The position numbers were made by a program, and so were the translations under genes. A DNA stretch of 64,000 bases from Caulobacter hibisci (GTDB taxonomy: Bacteria; Pseudomonadota; Alphaproteobacteria; Caulobacterales; Caulobacteraceae), in the NCBI RefSeq assembly GCF_016135805.1, contig NZ_JADWOX010000005.1, positions 1 through 64,000 on the forward strand, given 5' to 3'. Under the pieces are notes generated by a model. That model made no database searches and was not told the origin of the DNA. It saw nothing but the letters and a program-made list of their open reading frames with translations. Below, piece by piece: positions 8,946 to 17,838 of the stretch. Numbering within the stretch: position 1 is the first letter of the stretch; the number at the start of each line of letters is the position of its first letter.

Positions 8946-10061
8946 TCAAGCCGCGCCCGTCGAAACCTGGATCGAGGTCACCACGAACTCGGCGGGGCGT
9001 TGCACGGCCAAGCCGATGTCGACCCGCAGCCGCCCCTCCGCCACGTCCGCCGGCGTGTTGTTGCGGGCGCCGCAGATGACGACGAAGGCCTCGCTCGGCT
9101 TGACGCCCGCCAAGGCGCCGGCTCGCCAGAGGCCGACCAGGAAGGTCTCGACCTGGGCGGTAACCCGTGTCCACAGCGGCGGACCGGCGGCGTGAAACAG
9201 CGCCCAGTCCAGGCCGCGCTCGACGCTGGCCTCCACGTGATCGACCAGTCGGCGCAAAGGCACGTAGCGGGCCGCGGGATCGAGGGGCGCGGCCAGGGTG
9301 CGGGCGCCCCAAACCACAAAGCCCGCACCGGGAAAGAGCCGAAGAGCATTGAAGCCGCGCTCGTTGAGAGCGCCGTTCTCGTTGTCGCTCAAGGTCCGCT
9401 CGGGCTCCGCGCCCTGGACGGCGATGTGAACCCCGGCCGGCGCGGCCCAAACCCCGCGTTCGCCGTCGATCCTGGCCCATATGCCGGCCACCGCGCCACC
9501 CGCGGGACGCACCCCATCGGCGTCACGAAGCCTTGGCAGGTAGCAGGCGGTGCGACCTGAGGCCGCCAGGGAGAAGTCACCCAAGGCTTCAGCCGTCACC
9601 GCGCCGAGGCCGCCGTCGCTCCAGGCCGCCAGTGGATCAAGGATCAGCATGGCCCGCCGCCGCTCTACATAGGCCGCAGCGGCCTCTCGGGCGAAGCGCG
9701 GCGCCTCGCCATCGATCCGATCGGGTGACAGGTGCAGGATATTAAGGTCGACCTCGTCGAGCGCAGCCAGGGCGGCCGCCAGGTTTTCAGGCGATGTCGC
9801 CTGGCCGGACAGTCGCACGACCACCGCCGCCTCGCCGCCGTTGGCGAAGAAATCCCGAACCGCCAGGGTCAAGGGAAAGCGCCTGTCGGGCGCGCCGAAG
9901 GCGATCTCGAACGCGCTCGCGCCGCCAATCGCCGTGGCAAGGTCGCTCGGTCCCTCGCCCGCGCATCCGACGAAGGCCGCCACGGCCGTCGGCAGACCGA
10001 CGATCAAAGGCGGCGAGCCGACCTCCTCGATGAATACGCCAGGAAAGGTCGGATCCGGCAT
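8946..10061 (-). CDS. Orphan phage-tail-sheath family protein
   Basis: A 371 aa protein whose N-terminus (FPGVFIEEVGSPPLIVGLPT) and C-terminus (RPAEFVVTSIQVSTGAA) match the tail sheath fold of contractile tails: the PGVYIEE handshake strand at the start and the xFVxTxIQ strand at the end. The middle also has the family pattern ERGLDWALFHAAGPPLWTRVT. It is short for a sheath protein. There is no tube, baseplate, spike, ATPase or other tail gene within the window; neighbours are a DNA glycosylase and a glutathione S-transferase. It therefore cannot build a complete contractile machine from local genes. It may be a domesticated remnant or a sheath used with a remote partner. Composition is similar to its neighbours. 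Confidence 0.8.
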   Translation of the reverse strand: MPDPTFPGVFIEEVGSPPLIVGLPTAVAAFVGCAGEGPSDLATAIGGASAFEIAFGAPDRRFPLTLAVRDFFANGGEAAVVVRLSGQATSPENLAAALAALDEVDLNILHLSPDRIDGEAPRFAREAAAAYVERRRAMLILDPLAAWSDGGLGAVTAEALGDFSLAASGRTACYLPRLRDADGVRPAGGAVAGIWARIDGERGVWAAPAGVHIAVQGAEPERTLSDNENGALNERGFNALRLFPGAGFVVWGARTLAAPLDPAARYVPLRRLVDHVEASVERGLDWALFHAAGPPLWTRVTAQVETFLVGLWRAGALAGVKPSEAFVVICGARNNTPADVAEGRLRVDIGLAVQRPAEFVVTSIQVSTGAA

Positions 10062-10123
10062 GACGGCTGGTGCTCCCGCGCTTGAGAGTCAACCTCCCGT
10101 GGCCGGCGCGGCTTGGCAAGCGC

Positions 10124-10777
10124 TTAGGCTGCGACGGGCGCAACCAAAGCCAGCAACCCTTCCTCCTTGGCGATCAGGGCTGCGAAGCACGGCCCCGCCA
10201 GGATCGCATCGGTATAGGCCTTGGTGCGCGGCCAACGTGACAGATCGAGCGCAAGGTGGCGGAGGTTGGCGAACGGGCTGGCGACGGCGATGTCGGCCAG
10301 GGTCAGGCGATCCTCCAGCAGGAAGCCGCCGGCCTCGGGGACGATGGTTTCCAGGTAGTCGAGCACCGGCGGCAGCTCTTCGGCCTGCGCTTTCGCGGCG
10401 ATCGCCTCGTCACCGGGCCGGCGCATGAAGCGCGGCGCGACGATGCGGTTGAAGAAGATCTTGCCGGCCGCCGCGACCAGGATGGTGTCGGCATATTCCT
10501 CGAACCACACCGCCCGGGCGCGAGCGCGGGGCTCGGCCGGGATCAGGTTGGGCTCGGGATGCAGGGCTTCGAGATAGGTGATGATCGCCGAGGAGTCCGA
10601 GATCCTGAAATCACCGTCCTGGAAGGCCGGGATCTTCTTGAACGGACTGCACTCGGCAAAGTCGGGGTCGAGGGTTCCGGGCGGCGACACCCGGTTCTCG
10701 AGCGCCAGACCCTTTTCGGCGCCGAAGGCCAGGGTCTTGCGCACATAGGGAGAAAGCGACGAGCCGAAAACGATCAT
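10124..10777 (-). CDS. Glutathione S-transferase family protein
   Basis: A 217 aa cytosolic GST. The N-terminal thioredoxin-like domain begins MIVFGSSLSPYVRKTLAFGA, with the catalytic serine in SSLSPYVRK, and contains KKIPAFQDGDF and SDSSAIITYLEAL, the cis-proline and glutathione-binding SS motifs. The C-terminal helical domain includes LTLADIAVASPFANLRHL, the N-capping motif. It is likely to conjugate glutathione to electrophiles; the substrate is unknown. It has a weak AGG upstream of the ATG at 10777 and no obvious operon partner. Confidence 0.88.
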   Translation of the reverse strand: MIVFGSSLSPYVRKTLAFGAEKGLALENRVSPPGTLDPDFAECSPFKKIPAFQDGDFRISDSSAIITYLEALHPEPNLIPAEPRARARAVWFEEYADTILVAAAGKIFFNRIVAPRFMRRPGDEAIAAKAQAEELPPVLDYLETIVPEAGGFLLEDRLTLADIAVASPFANLRHLALDLSRWPRTKAYTDAILAGPCFAALIAKEEGLLALVAPVAA

Positions 10778-10865
10778 AGGAGCCTCCCGACATATTCGAG
10801 ACGCTCATAGGTTCATCGATCAAGTTTCATTTCAAGACCCACTGAAAAGCGGGTCCTGAACCGGC

Positions 10866-11180
10866 TCAGTCCTCGGCGCCGTCAACGCCGTCGTCGGCCT
10901 CGTCGTCGGCCACGTCCGGGAAGCTGGTCGGGTCGCCTTCCATCGGCAGGCGGAGGCGATAGACGCCCCGGAACTTCTCGGGGTTGGTCGGCTTGTTGTG
11001 GCGCAGGATGACGATCTTGCCTTCCTTGGCCAGCTCGACGGCGTCGGTGCGGATGTGGCCCAGCAGGCGCTGCCAGCGCTCGGGCTGCAGGATCTTGGCC
11101 ACCGACATCGGGTCGATGGACTTGCCGGCCGGCAGGGCGGCCAGTTGCGAAAGGATGGTGTCTTGGATCGGGGTGGTCAT
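10866..11180 (-). CDS. DUF3253 small winged-helix-like protein
   Basis: A 104 aa protein matching DUF3253. It has a helical N-terminus (IQDTILSQLAALPAGKSIDP), a region rich in basic residues (LQPERWQRLLGHIRTDAVEL) and a beta hairpin (GKIVILRHNKP). The fold prediction for this family is winged-helix-like, so nucleic acid binding is possible. The C-terminus is strongly acidic (DVADDEADDGVDGAED). The ATG at 11180 gives the typical short form. The function of the family is unknown. Confidence 0.72.
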   Translation of the reverse strand: MTTPIQDTILSQLAALPAGKSIDPMSVAKILQPERWQRLLGHIRTDAVELAKEGKIVILRHNKPTNPEKFRGVYRLRLPMEGDPTSFPDVADDEADDGVDGAED

Positions 11181-11292
11181 GGGCAAGCCATGCCACGGTT
11201 CGGCTCTCGACGTAAGCCGGATGCCTTGCTTCGGCGCGCGCAGGGGTCTTAGCTGGACCGCAAAACAACGAGAAAGTACGGGAGCGCAGGGC

Positions 11293-11751
11293 ATGGACGG
11301 CGGCAACGAGATCGTCAGCGGACCGAAGCTGGTCGAGGACGGCGACTGGGCCGGATGGCGCACCTGGACGGGCCTGGATCCCTTCGAGGACACCGCCGGG
11401 CCGTTCTATTTCCGCGAGGACGACGGCAAGGTCCGCTGCGCCTTCCGGGCCGAGCCGCGTCACATGAACGGCGGCGGCTTCATGCACGGCGGCTGCATGC
11501 TGACCTTCGCCGACTTCTCGCTGTTCGCCATCGCCTGGCGCGAGCTTGAGAACGCCAAGGCCGTGACCGTGTCGCTGAACGGCGACTTCGTCGGCCCGGC
11601 CAAGCCCGGCGATCTGGTCGAGGCGACCGGCGAGGTGGTGCGCGCCGGCGGCTCGATGATCTTCGTGCGCGGCCTGCTGTCCACCGGCGGCCAGCCGATG
11701 CTGAGCTTTTCCGGCGTGATCAAGAAGATCTGGTCGATGGGAGGAGCCTAG
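11293..11751 (+). CDS. PaaI-type hotdog-fold thioesterase
   Basis: A 152 aa hotdog protein. The core motif HMNGGGFMHGGCMLTFADFS places the conserved HGG and the acidic residue on the central helix, and the later strands SLNGDFVGPAKPGDLVEATG and VVRAGGSMIFVRG are typical of the PaaI/ACOT13 group. It probably hydrolyses an aromatic or acyl-CoA thioester. The ATG at 11293 is preceded by AGG. The gene ends one base before the start of the secreted protein gene, which has its Shine-Dalgarno sequence in this gene's last codons, so the two form an operon. Confidence 0.85.
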   Translation: MDGGNEIVSGPKLVEDGDWAGWRTWTGLDPFEDTAGPFYFREDDGKVRCAFRAEPRHMNGGGFMHGGCMLTFADFSLFAIAWRELENAKAVTVSLNGDFVGPAKPGDLVEATGEVVRAGGSMIFVRGLLSTGGQPMLSFSGVIKKIWSMGGA

Positions 11752-11752
11752 G

Positions 11753-12235
11753 ATGCTGACGATCGTCCTGGCGGCCCTGGCCTTGACCGCCGCTCCCGAT
11801 CCGAATGCTCGGATCCCCTCCGGCGCCAGGGTGCTGCCGCCGATCGCGGCCGGGGCCAGATTCATCGATTTGGACTTCGACGGCGACGGTCGGTCCGACC
11901 GCCTTCAGCTGTTCTACGACACCGTCCAGGGGAAGTTGGCGCTCTGGATCCTCTGGGCCAATGGCGACGGCGAGCGGCTGTTTTCCGAGACGGCGACGGC
12001 CGGCAACATCGACAGCGTCCTTGCCTTGCCCGGCGCCGGCGACCCAGGCTGCACGACGGTCGACCGGTCGGGCGAGCACCGTTGTGGCCGCCCGGCGGTG
12101 ATCGGCCACACGGCCAGCGTCCTGCTGATCCAGCCAAGCGGCGAGCGGTTCGTCTTCACCGCGCAACGAGGCCGGGGCGCCTGGAGCATGGAGAAGGCCC
12201 ATCCGCGCGAGCCGGCCTTCACCCCGAAGTTCTAG
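11753..12235 (+). CDS. Secreted protein with a DxDxDG calcium-type loop
   Basis: A 160 aa protein with a short Sec-type signal (MLTIVLAALALTAAPDPNA) and a loop DLDFDGDGRSDRLQLF near residues 38-53. This is the calcium-binding pattern of FG-GAP/VCBS repeats, though only one copy is present. Two cysteines (CTTVDRSGEHRC) could form a disulfide. A strong GGAGGAG seven bases before the ATG at 11753 supports the start. Function is unknown. It is cotranscribed with the thioesterase, and its stop lies one base from that of the converging next gene. Confidence 0.7.
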   Translation: MLTIVLAALALTAAPDPNARIPSGARVLPPIAAGARFIDLDFDGDGRSDRLQLFYDTVQGKLALWILWANGDGERLFSETATAGNIDSVLALPGAGDPGCTTVDRSGEHRCGRPAVIGHTASVLLIQPSGERFVFTAQRGRGAWSMEKAHPREPAFTPKF

Positions 12236-12236
12236 C

Positions 12237-12947
12237 TCAGGCTCCTCCCGCCAGCCGCTTGGCCTGGGCGATCCAGGCGTCGCGCTCGGCGCGGCCCTTG
12301 AGGTTCAGCAGCTTGTCGAAGCTGTCGAGCTCGTCCTGCGACCAGTCGGCGATCTGGCTGAAGCGGGTGACGCCCAGGTCGGCCAGCGAGGCCGCCAGCT
12401 TGGGGCCGATGCCGACCAGCAGGGTCAGGTCGTCGGCGGCGGTCTTGACGGTCTCGACCACGGTTTCGAGCACCGGCTCGGCGACCTCCGCGACCACGGT
12501 CTCGGCGGCTTCGACGACCGGCGCGGCCGCCTCGGCCACGGGCTCGGGCGCGATATCGACCACGGCTTCGAGCACCTCGATCGAGGCTTCGGCGATGGCC
12601 ACGGGAACCTCGGCGGCGACTTCGGCCACCTCGACGACGGACGCGGCGACCGTCTCGACGATCGGCTCGACCTCGGCGACAGCGGCCTCGACCACCTCGG
12701 CCGGCGTGTCCAGCACGGCCGGCGCATCGAGCGCGCCGCGCGAAACCGGCTCGGGCGCCAGGGCGATCAGGGCCTCGAGATTGACGGCCTCGCGCCAGCG
12801 ATTGGCCCACCACCACCAGGTCGCCCCGGCCGCCGCCGCGCCGCCGAACACCGCCCACAGGGGCGAGGCCGCGCCCAACAGCAGGTTGGGCGCCGAAGGC
12901 GTTTCGGGGCTGTCGGACGACAAGGGCAAGAAGGACGAGGAAGCCAT
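12237..12947 (-). CDS. Membrane-anchored protein with Ala/Glu/Val-rich stalk and C-terminal helix-hairpin-helix domain
   Basis: A 236 aa protein of three parts. Residues 25-50 form one hydrophobic segment ending WWWWANRWR, a likely membrane anchor. Residues 60-165 are a low-complexity, acidic AEVVEAAV-type helix-forming stalk. Residues 168-236 are a compact domain (DDLTLLVGIGPKLAASLADL, then FSQIADWSQDEL) with the helix-hairpin-helix signature GIGPKLAASL. The same C-terminal domain is often fused to NADH dehydrogenase subunit E and phasin-like proteins in alphaproteobacteria. The HhH unit could bind DNA or another protein near the membrane. Function is unknown. Confidence 0.72.
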   Translation of the reverse strand: MASSSFLPLSSDSPETPSAPNLLLGAASPLWAVFGGAAAAGATWWWWANRWREAVNLEALIALAPEPVSRGALDAPAVLDTPAEVVEAAVAEVEPIVETVAASVVEVAEVAAEVPVAIAEASIEVLEAVVDIAPEPVAEAAAPVVEAAETVVAEVAEPVLETVVETVKTAADDLTLLVGIGPKLAASLADLGVTRFSQIADWSQDELDSFDKLLNLKGRAERDAWIAQAKRLAGGA

Positions 12948-13037
12948 GGCCGTTCACTCCGTCGATCGCGATTGTGCGGCGCAGCATAACACAGATCGCT
13001 GGTTCGCAAGCGCAAAAATGCTGACCTTGGGTAAGCT

Positions 13038-14312
13038 TTAGAACAGCGCTCCGCAGGCCAGGCCCGCCAGGGTCATCACCGCCACCAGGGCCAGGATCGG
13101 CAGCCGCAGGGCGAAGGTCAGGCCGCAGGCCAGGACCACCAGGCCCAGGGCAGCAGGGTCGAGGCTAGCGAGGTCCGGAACGGTGGTCCTGAACGGCCCC
13201 CAGACGACGTCGTCGCCGCTGCGGAACAGCAGGTGCACCGCGAACCACAGGGCCAGGCTGGCGATCACCCCGACCACCGCCGCCCCCACCCACGACAGGG
13301 CGGCCGCCGCGCGGGCATGGGTGCGTAGGCGCTCTACGAACGGCCCGCCGGCGAAGATCCACAGGAACGACGGGGCGAAGGTGGCCCAGGCCGCCATCAG
13401 TCCGCCGGCGATGGCGGCGGGCCAGGCCAGGGCCGGGTCGGCGTCGCGCCAGGCGGCCACGAAGCCGACGAAGACGAAGACCAGCACCAGCGGCCCCGGC
13501 GTGGTCTCGGCTAGACCCAGGCCGTCGAGCATCTGGTTCGGCGTCAGCCAGTTCAGCTCGCCGGCGACCTGACCCACATAGGCCAGCGCCGCATAGGCCC
13601 CGCCGAAACTGACCACCGCCAGCCCGCTGAACACCCCGCCGATTTGCGCGAGGGCCGAGCGCGGCGCCAGGACGAAGGCCAGGGCCACGGGCGCGAGCCA
13701 GGCGGCCAGGCACACCAGCGCCGCCCTGCCCGCCCCCTTCAACGGCGACGGCGGCTCGGCGGAGGCGGGGATCGCGCCTCGCCCGCCCAGGAACCACCCG
13801 GCCAGGCCGGCGACCAGGATGACCAGCGGAAACGGCGCGATCGTGAAGCTCAGCGCCAGAAAGGCCAGCACCGCCGCGACCTTGCCGGCCCGATCGCGGG
13901 CGGCGCGTCCGGCCATCTTCAGCAGGGCTTGAAGCACCAGGGCCACGACCGCCGCCTTCAGCCCCAGCAGGGCCGGCGCGGCCCAGCGCGCCTGGCCGTG
14001 GACGACATAGAGCGCCGAGAGGCCCAGCATGGCGAACAGCCCCGGCAGCACGAACAACAGTCCCGCCGCCAGCCCGCCGCGCACCCCGTGCAGCCGCCAG
14101 CCCAGCCAGGTGGCCAGTTGCTGGGCCTCGGGACCTGGCAGCAGCATGCAGAAGCTCAGGGCATGTGCGAAGCGGTCCTCATCGACCCAGCCGCGCTTCT
14201 CGACCACCTCGCGGTGCAGCAGCGCGATCTGCCCGGCCGGCCCGCCGAAGCCCAGACAACCGACCTTCAGCCAGACGGCGCAGGCTTGGCGAAGGCTGGG
14301 CGTGGGACTCAC
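13038..14312 (-). CDS. chrA: Chromate transporter, long (two-domain) ChrA
   Basis: A 424 aa membrane protein with the internal duplication of long-chain CHR proteins. The first half carries GCLGFGGPAGQIALLH and LLPGPEAQQLATW; the second half carries VSFGGAYAALAYV and ETTPGPLVLV. Both FGG and PGP motifs are present in each half. It should export chromate or a related oxyanion. It starts four bases after the rlmJ stop, so the two are probably cotranscribed, although no functional link is evident. No ChrB regulator is present nearby. Confidence 0.9.
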   Translation of the reverse strand: MSPTPSLRQACAVWLKVGCLGFGGPAGQIALLHREVVEKRGWVDEDRFAHALSFCMLLPGPEAQQLATWLGWRLHGVRGGLAAGLLFVLPGLFAMLGLSALYVVHGQARWAAPALLGLKAAVVALVLQALLKMAGRAARDRAGKVAAVLAFLALSFTIAPFPLVILVAGLAGWFLGGRGAIPASAEPPSPLKGAGRAALVCLAAWLAPVALAFVLAPRSALAQIGGVFSGLAVVSFGGAYAALAYVGQVAGELNWLTPNQMLDGLGLAETTPGPLVLVFVFVGFVAAWRDADPALAWPAAIAGGLMAAWATFAPSFLWIFAGGPFVERLRTHARAAAALSWVGAAVVGVIASLALWFAVHLLFRSGDDVVWGPFRTTVPDLASLDPAALGLVVLACGLTFALRLPILALVAVMTLAGLACGALF

Positions 14313-14316
14313 GCGG

Positions 14317-15141
14317 TCAGGCGCGCCAGACGCGGCCGGCGGCGCCCGTATCGCCCAGGCGCTCAGCCAGGAAGGTGGTGATCTGCGCGACCTGAGGCTC
14401 GATGTCCGTCGGCGCGCCGACCAGCACCATGGCGCTGCCGTTCATCTTCATCGGATCTCTCAAGGGCCGCAGGCGGAGCTCGGCCACTAGCGCGTCGTCC
14501 GTGACGTTTTCTAGCGCGCGGATGAAGGCGTCGAAGGTCTCCAGGTCCTTCAGCGGCGTCCAGATCGCCAGCACGGCGGCCGGATCGACGGCGCGCACGG
14601 CCCGCACCGTGGCCACGCACTGGGCGTAGTCGTCGGGGCGCTCGAACGGCGGGTCGATCAGCACGAAGGTCCGCCCGCCCCGCCCCGCGCGGGCCTCGGC
14701 CGTGGCGTAGCCGTCGGCCTGGAGCGCCTGGGCGAAGGCATAGGGGCCCAGCACCTTGCGCAGCTGGTCGAAGTCGTCGTCGCGCAGCTCACAGGCGGCG
14801 TAACGGTCGCTTCGGCGAAGGGCGCGGGCGATCAGCAGCGGCGAGCCCGGATAGAGCGGCGCGTCCTTATTGCCGACGTTCAGTTCCTCCACCGCCTTCA
14901 GCAGCGGCGCGAAGGGTTCGGGGGCGTCGCCCTCGGCCAGCAGGCGGCCGATGCCGGCGGCGGCTTCCTTGGATTTCTGGGCCATGTCGCCGCGCAGGTC
15001 GTAGGCCCCGGCCCCGGCATGGGTGTCGATCACCGCCAGCGGGCTCTCGTCGGCGGTCAGCGCCTTCAGCAGGGCCAGCAGGATCGCGTGCTTCTGCAGG
15101 TCGGCGAAATTGCCGGCGTGGAAGGCGTGGCGGTAGTTCAT
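14317..15141 (-). CDS. rlmJ: 23S rRNA (adenine-2030-N6)-methyltransferase RlmJ
   Basis: A 274 aa methyltransferase starting MNYRHAFHAGNFADLQKHAI, the diagnostic N-terminus of RlmJ. The SAM-binding motif is IDTHAGAGAYDL near residue 38, and the N6-adenine catalytic motif DPPFE is near residue 167. It methylates A2030 of free 23S rRNA. The ATG at 15141 is supported by conservation of the N-terminus. It is divergent from the topoisomerase IB gene and directly upstream of chrA on the same strand. Confidence 0.93.
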   Translation of the reverse strand: MNYRHAFHAGNFADLQKHAILLALLKALTADESPLAVIDTHAGAGAYDLRGDMAQKSKEAAAGIGRLLAEGDAPEPFAPLLKAVEELNVGNKDAPLYPGSPLLIARALRRSDRYAACELRDDDFDQLRKVLGPYAFAQALQADGYATAEARAGRGGRTFVLIDPPFERPDDYAQCVATVRAVRAVDPAAVLAIWTPLKDLETFDAFIRALENVTDDALVAELRLRPLRDPMKMNGSAMVLVGAPTDIEPQVAQITTFLAERLGDTGAAGRVWRA

Positions 15142-15246
15142 CGAAGCTCCCCGGAACGGACGAACGCTCTACCACGTTGGCCGAGATTAGGTTGGGAGCG
15201 AACGCATGGCCCGGCATTTTTCCACCCTCGGCGCGCGGTGACCGCC

Positions 15247-16257
15247 ATGGCGCGCGACACCGCCGACACCACTCCCGCCGAAAAGACCCTGCTGGCCTAT
15301 GTCAACGACCAGGAACAGGGCCTGAGCCGCCTGGGGAAGCCGGGCAAGTTCAGCTATGCCGACGCCGACGGCCGCACGGTCAAGGACGCCGCCACGCTAG
15401 ACCGTATCCGCGCCCTGGCCATCCCGCCGGCCTGGACCGGGGTGTGGATCTGCCCCGATCCCAACGGCCACATCCAGGCGATCGGCCGCGACCAGAAGGG
15501 CCGCAAGCAATACCGCTATCACCCCGACTGGCGGGCCGACCGCGACGCCCGCAAGTACGAGCGCATGGCCGCCTTCGGCCGCGCCCTGCCCCGCCTGCGC
15601 AAGCGCGTCGACGCCGACCTCGCCCGCCGCGGCCTCCCGCGCGAGAAGGTGCTGGCCGCCGTCGTGCGCCTGCTGGAGCTGACCCTGATCCGCGTCGGCA
15701 ACGACGAATACGCCAAGACCAACAAGAGCTTTGGCCTCACCACGATGCAGAAGCGCCACCTGAAGCTGGCCGGCGGCGGGGCGGTGTTCGAGTTCAGGGG
15801 CAAGAGCGGCAAGACCCATCGCACGGGCTTTCGCGACCGCCGGCTCGCCCGCATCGTCGGCGCCTGCCAGGAGCTGCGCGGCCAGCGCCTGTTCCAGTAT
15901 CTCGACGAGGACGGCCAACGCCGGGCGATCGAGAGCCACGACGTCAACGACTACATCCGCGCCGTCGCCGGCGAGGACTTCTCGGCCAAGGACTTCCGCA
16001 CCTGGTACGGCTCGCTGGCGGCGTTGGAGGCGCTGAGCCTGCAACCGGCCCCGGAGACCAAGACCGAGGCCAAGAAGGCGCTGAACCTGTGCATCAAGGC
16101 CGTGGCCGGCCTTCTGGGCAACACCCCGGCCGTCTGCAGGGCGGCCTATATCCACCCCCGGGTGCTGGAAGCGTTCGAGACCAGCGCCCTGCCCAGGCGG
16201 CGGGCCAGTTCGGCAAGGGCGCAGGAGCTGGCGTTGCTGAGGTTGGTGGCGAACTAG
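15247..16257 (+). CDS. DNA topoisomerase IB
   Basis: A 336 aa bacterial poxvirus-like topoisomerase. Visible elements are IPPAWTGVWICPDPNGHIQA in the N-terminal cap, RVGNDEYAKTNKSFGLTT with catalytic basic residues, SGKTHRTGF, SAKDFRTWYGS, and the active-site tyrosine in CRAAYIHPRV near residue 300. It relaxes supercoils by a covalent 3'-phosphotyrosine intermediate. The ATG at 15247 was chosen; an in-frame GTG at 15238 is an alternative. Its TAG overlaps the TAG of the converging WYL regulator by two bases. Confidence 0.9.
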   Translation: MARDTADTTPAEKTLLAYVNDQEQGLSRLGKPGKFSYADADGRTVKDAATLDRIRALAIPPAWTGVWICPDPNGHIQAIGRDQKGRKQYRYHPDWRADRDARKYERMAAFGRALPRLRKRVDADLARRGLPREKVLAAVVRLLELTLIRVGNDEYAKTNKSFGLTTMQKRHLKLAGGGAVFEFRGKSGKTHRTGFRDRRLARIVGACQELRGQRLFQYLDEDGQRRAIESHDVNDYIRAVAGEDFSAKDFRTWYGSLAALEALSLQPAPETKTEAKKALNLCIKAVAGLLGNTPAVCRAAYIHPRVLEAFETSALPRRRASSARAQELALLRLVAN

Positions 16258-17243
16258 GCCGGGCTGGAGCGATGCGCCGCCAGCGCCTTTTCCAGTTCTT
16301 CGATCATCCGCTGCCTCAGGCTCTCCGGCGAGACGATCTCGATCGCATCGCCCCAGGTGAACAGGTGCCAGGCCAGTTCCAGCATGCCGCTGGCCCGGAA
16401 GCTCACCGTCACCACGCCGTCCGGACCTCGCTCCACCACCTGGTTGGAGTGGAACCGCCAGCGCAGAGCGTCCTCCGCCCGTTCGGGCTTGATCCGCAGA
16501 ACCACGTCCTCGATCTCGCCGTGATAGATGCCGAAGCTCTCGTCGGCGAAGGCCTGCAGTGAGAAATCGGCCGGCGGCGAGGCCGGGGCGTCCAGGGCCT
16601 CGACCCCGGCCATACGGTCCAGGCGGAAGGTGCGCGGCCGGGGATCGCTTCCCTCCAGCGACACCAGGTAGTTGCTGCGGCCAAACAGGATGCCCAGCGG
16701 CGTGACCTTGCGGGTGCGTCCCGGCTGGCTGCCGCCGTCATAGCGGAACGACAGGGCCGTCAGCCCCTTCACCGCGCTGCGGATCTGGGCCAGCACGCCT
16801 TGGTCCTCGTAGGGCCGCGGGCCGGCGTGGACGGCGATGGTCTCGGCCTGAACCAGGGCCTCGACGTCGGGGGCCACGCGCCGGCGAGCCGAGCCCTTCA
16901 GGGCCGACAGCAGCTTGCCCTCCAGGGCGTACAGCGCGCTGGCCCGGCCTTCGGCGCCGGCGGCGGCGTTGGAGTCAGCGGCCGTGCGCAGGGCCGCCAG
17001 TTCCTCGGCGGTCGGGGTCTGGAACAGGCTGTCCAGGCCGGACGGGATGCGGAACCGTCGGGTTGGCGGGTCCTCGATCGACTCCATCTGCGGAAAAGCG
17101 GCCCAGACCGCGTCGCGCATGCGCTCGGCCGTGCGCCGCCCGACCTCCATGGCCTGCGCCATCTCGTCCAGGGTCAGACCTTCGGAGGTGCTGGCCAACA
17201 GGCGGGCCAGGTCGAGCAGCTTCGTCGCCTTCTCATGTCTCAT
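16254..17243 (-). CDS. WYL-domain transcriptional regulator (YafY type)
   Basis: A 329 aa regulator. An N-terminal helix-turn-helix (GLTLDEMAQAMEVGRRTAER) is followed by a WYL ligand-binding domain, with RKVTPLGILFGRSNYLVSLE in the position of the WYL strand, and a C-terminal WCX domain. It is transcribed divergently from the small gene at 17319. WYL proteins often sense nucleic-acid fragments or nucleotides and control stress or defence genes, but no defence system is visible next to it. The stop codon overlaps that of the topoisomerase gene. Confidence 0.83.
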   Translation of the reverse strand: MRHEKATKLLDLARLLASTSEGLTLDEMAQAMEVGRRTAERMRDAVWAAFPQMESIEDPPTRRFRIPSGLDSLFQTPTAEELAALRTAADSNAAAGAEGRASALYALEGKLLSALKGSARRRVAPDVEALVQAETIAVHAGPRPYEDQGVLAQIRSAVKGLTALSFRYDGGSQPGRTRKVTPLGILFGRSNYLVSLEGSDPRPRTFRLDRMAGVEALDAPASPPADFSLQAFADESFGIYHGEIEDVVLRIKPERAEDALRWRFHSNQVVERGPDGVVTVSFRASGMLELAWHLFTWGDAIEIVSPESLRQRMIEELEKALAAHRSSPA

Positions 17244-17318
17244 TCCGGTTCATTACGACCGTTTTTGACGCAACGCACCTTCAAAAGAGATCATCGCCTT
17301 CGTTTCGGAGAAACCGAC

Positions 17319-17663
17319 ATGAGCCGCCTCGCCTGCCAGCCCTGGCACGTCCGCCCGGTCAGCGCCGCGATGATCTCGGCCGTGCTGGCCTTCGCCGACA
17401 TCCACCGCGACCTGGGCGCGGGCCGCACCCTGATGCGCCTGAGCCCCGAGCGCGCCGCCAAGGCCGACGTCATCCTGCTGCTGGGCGGCGACGCCGAGCG
17501 CTCCACCGACCTTGGCCTGGTGTGGAACGACCGCGAGGACCAGCTGGTGCGGGTGATCGACGACGCGGCCCTGCGCGAGACCCGCCTGGCCGCCTGGGAA
17601 GAGGCCTTCGACCTGTTCGAGACCGAGGATCCCGCCGCCGAGCCGGCGCGCCTCTGCGCATGA
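17319..17663 (+). CDS. Conserved small protein of unknown function
   Basis: A 114 aa protein, not recognised. It begins MSRLACQPWHVRPVSAAMIS and has alternating helical segments with a central strand (KADVILLLGGDAE) and an acidic C-terminus. There is no signal peptide or membrane helix. The start is supported by GGAG nine bases upstream. It is divergent from the WYL regulator with a 75 bp shared promoter region, so it is a candidate target of that regulator. Confidence 0.65.
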   Translation: MSRLACQPWHVRPVSAAMISAVLAFADIHRDLGAGRTLMRLSPERAAKADVILLLGGDAERSTDLGLVWNDREDQLVRVIDDAALRETRLAAWEEAFDLFETEDPAAEPARLCA

Positions 17664-17838
17664 TCTCCAAGCGCACAAGTCACGAGCGGCTTGAATCTTC
17701 GATGATGAAAGCCGGGCCAGACGCCCAGCTTCCTCGCTCGACACAAGGACATCAGAGTCTAGACGACGCCTGGGAAAGTCTCGATGACTCGCCCCGACGA
17801 ACCCGGCGATTCAGCCGCGCCGACTGCGTCAATGAAGG

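Noticed and set aside
8946-10061. Prophage or complete contractile injection system around the sheath gene
   Set aside because: All neighbours are ordinary metabolic or repair genes; no structural, lysis or integrase genes are visible.
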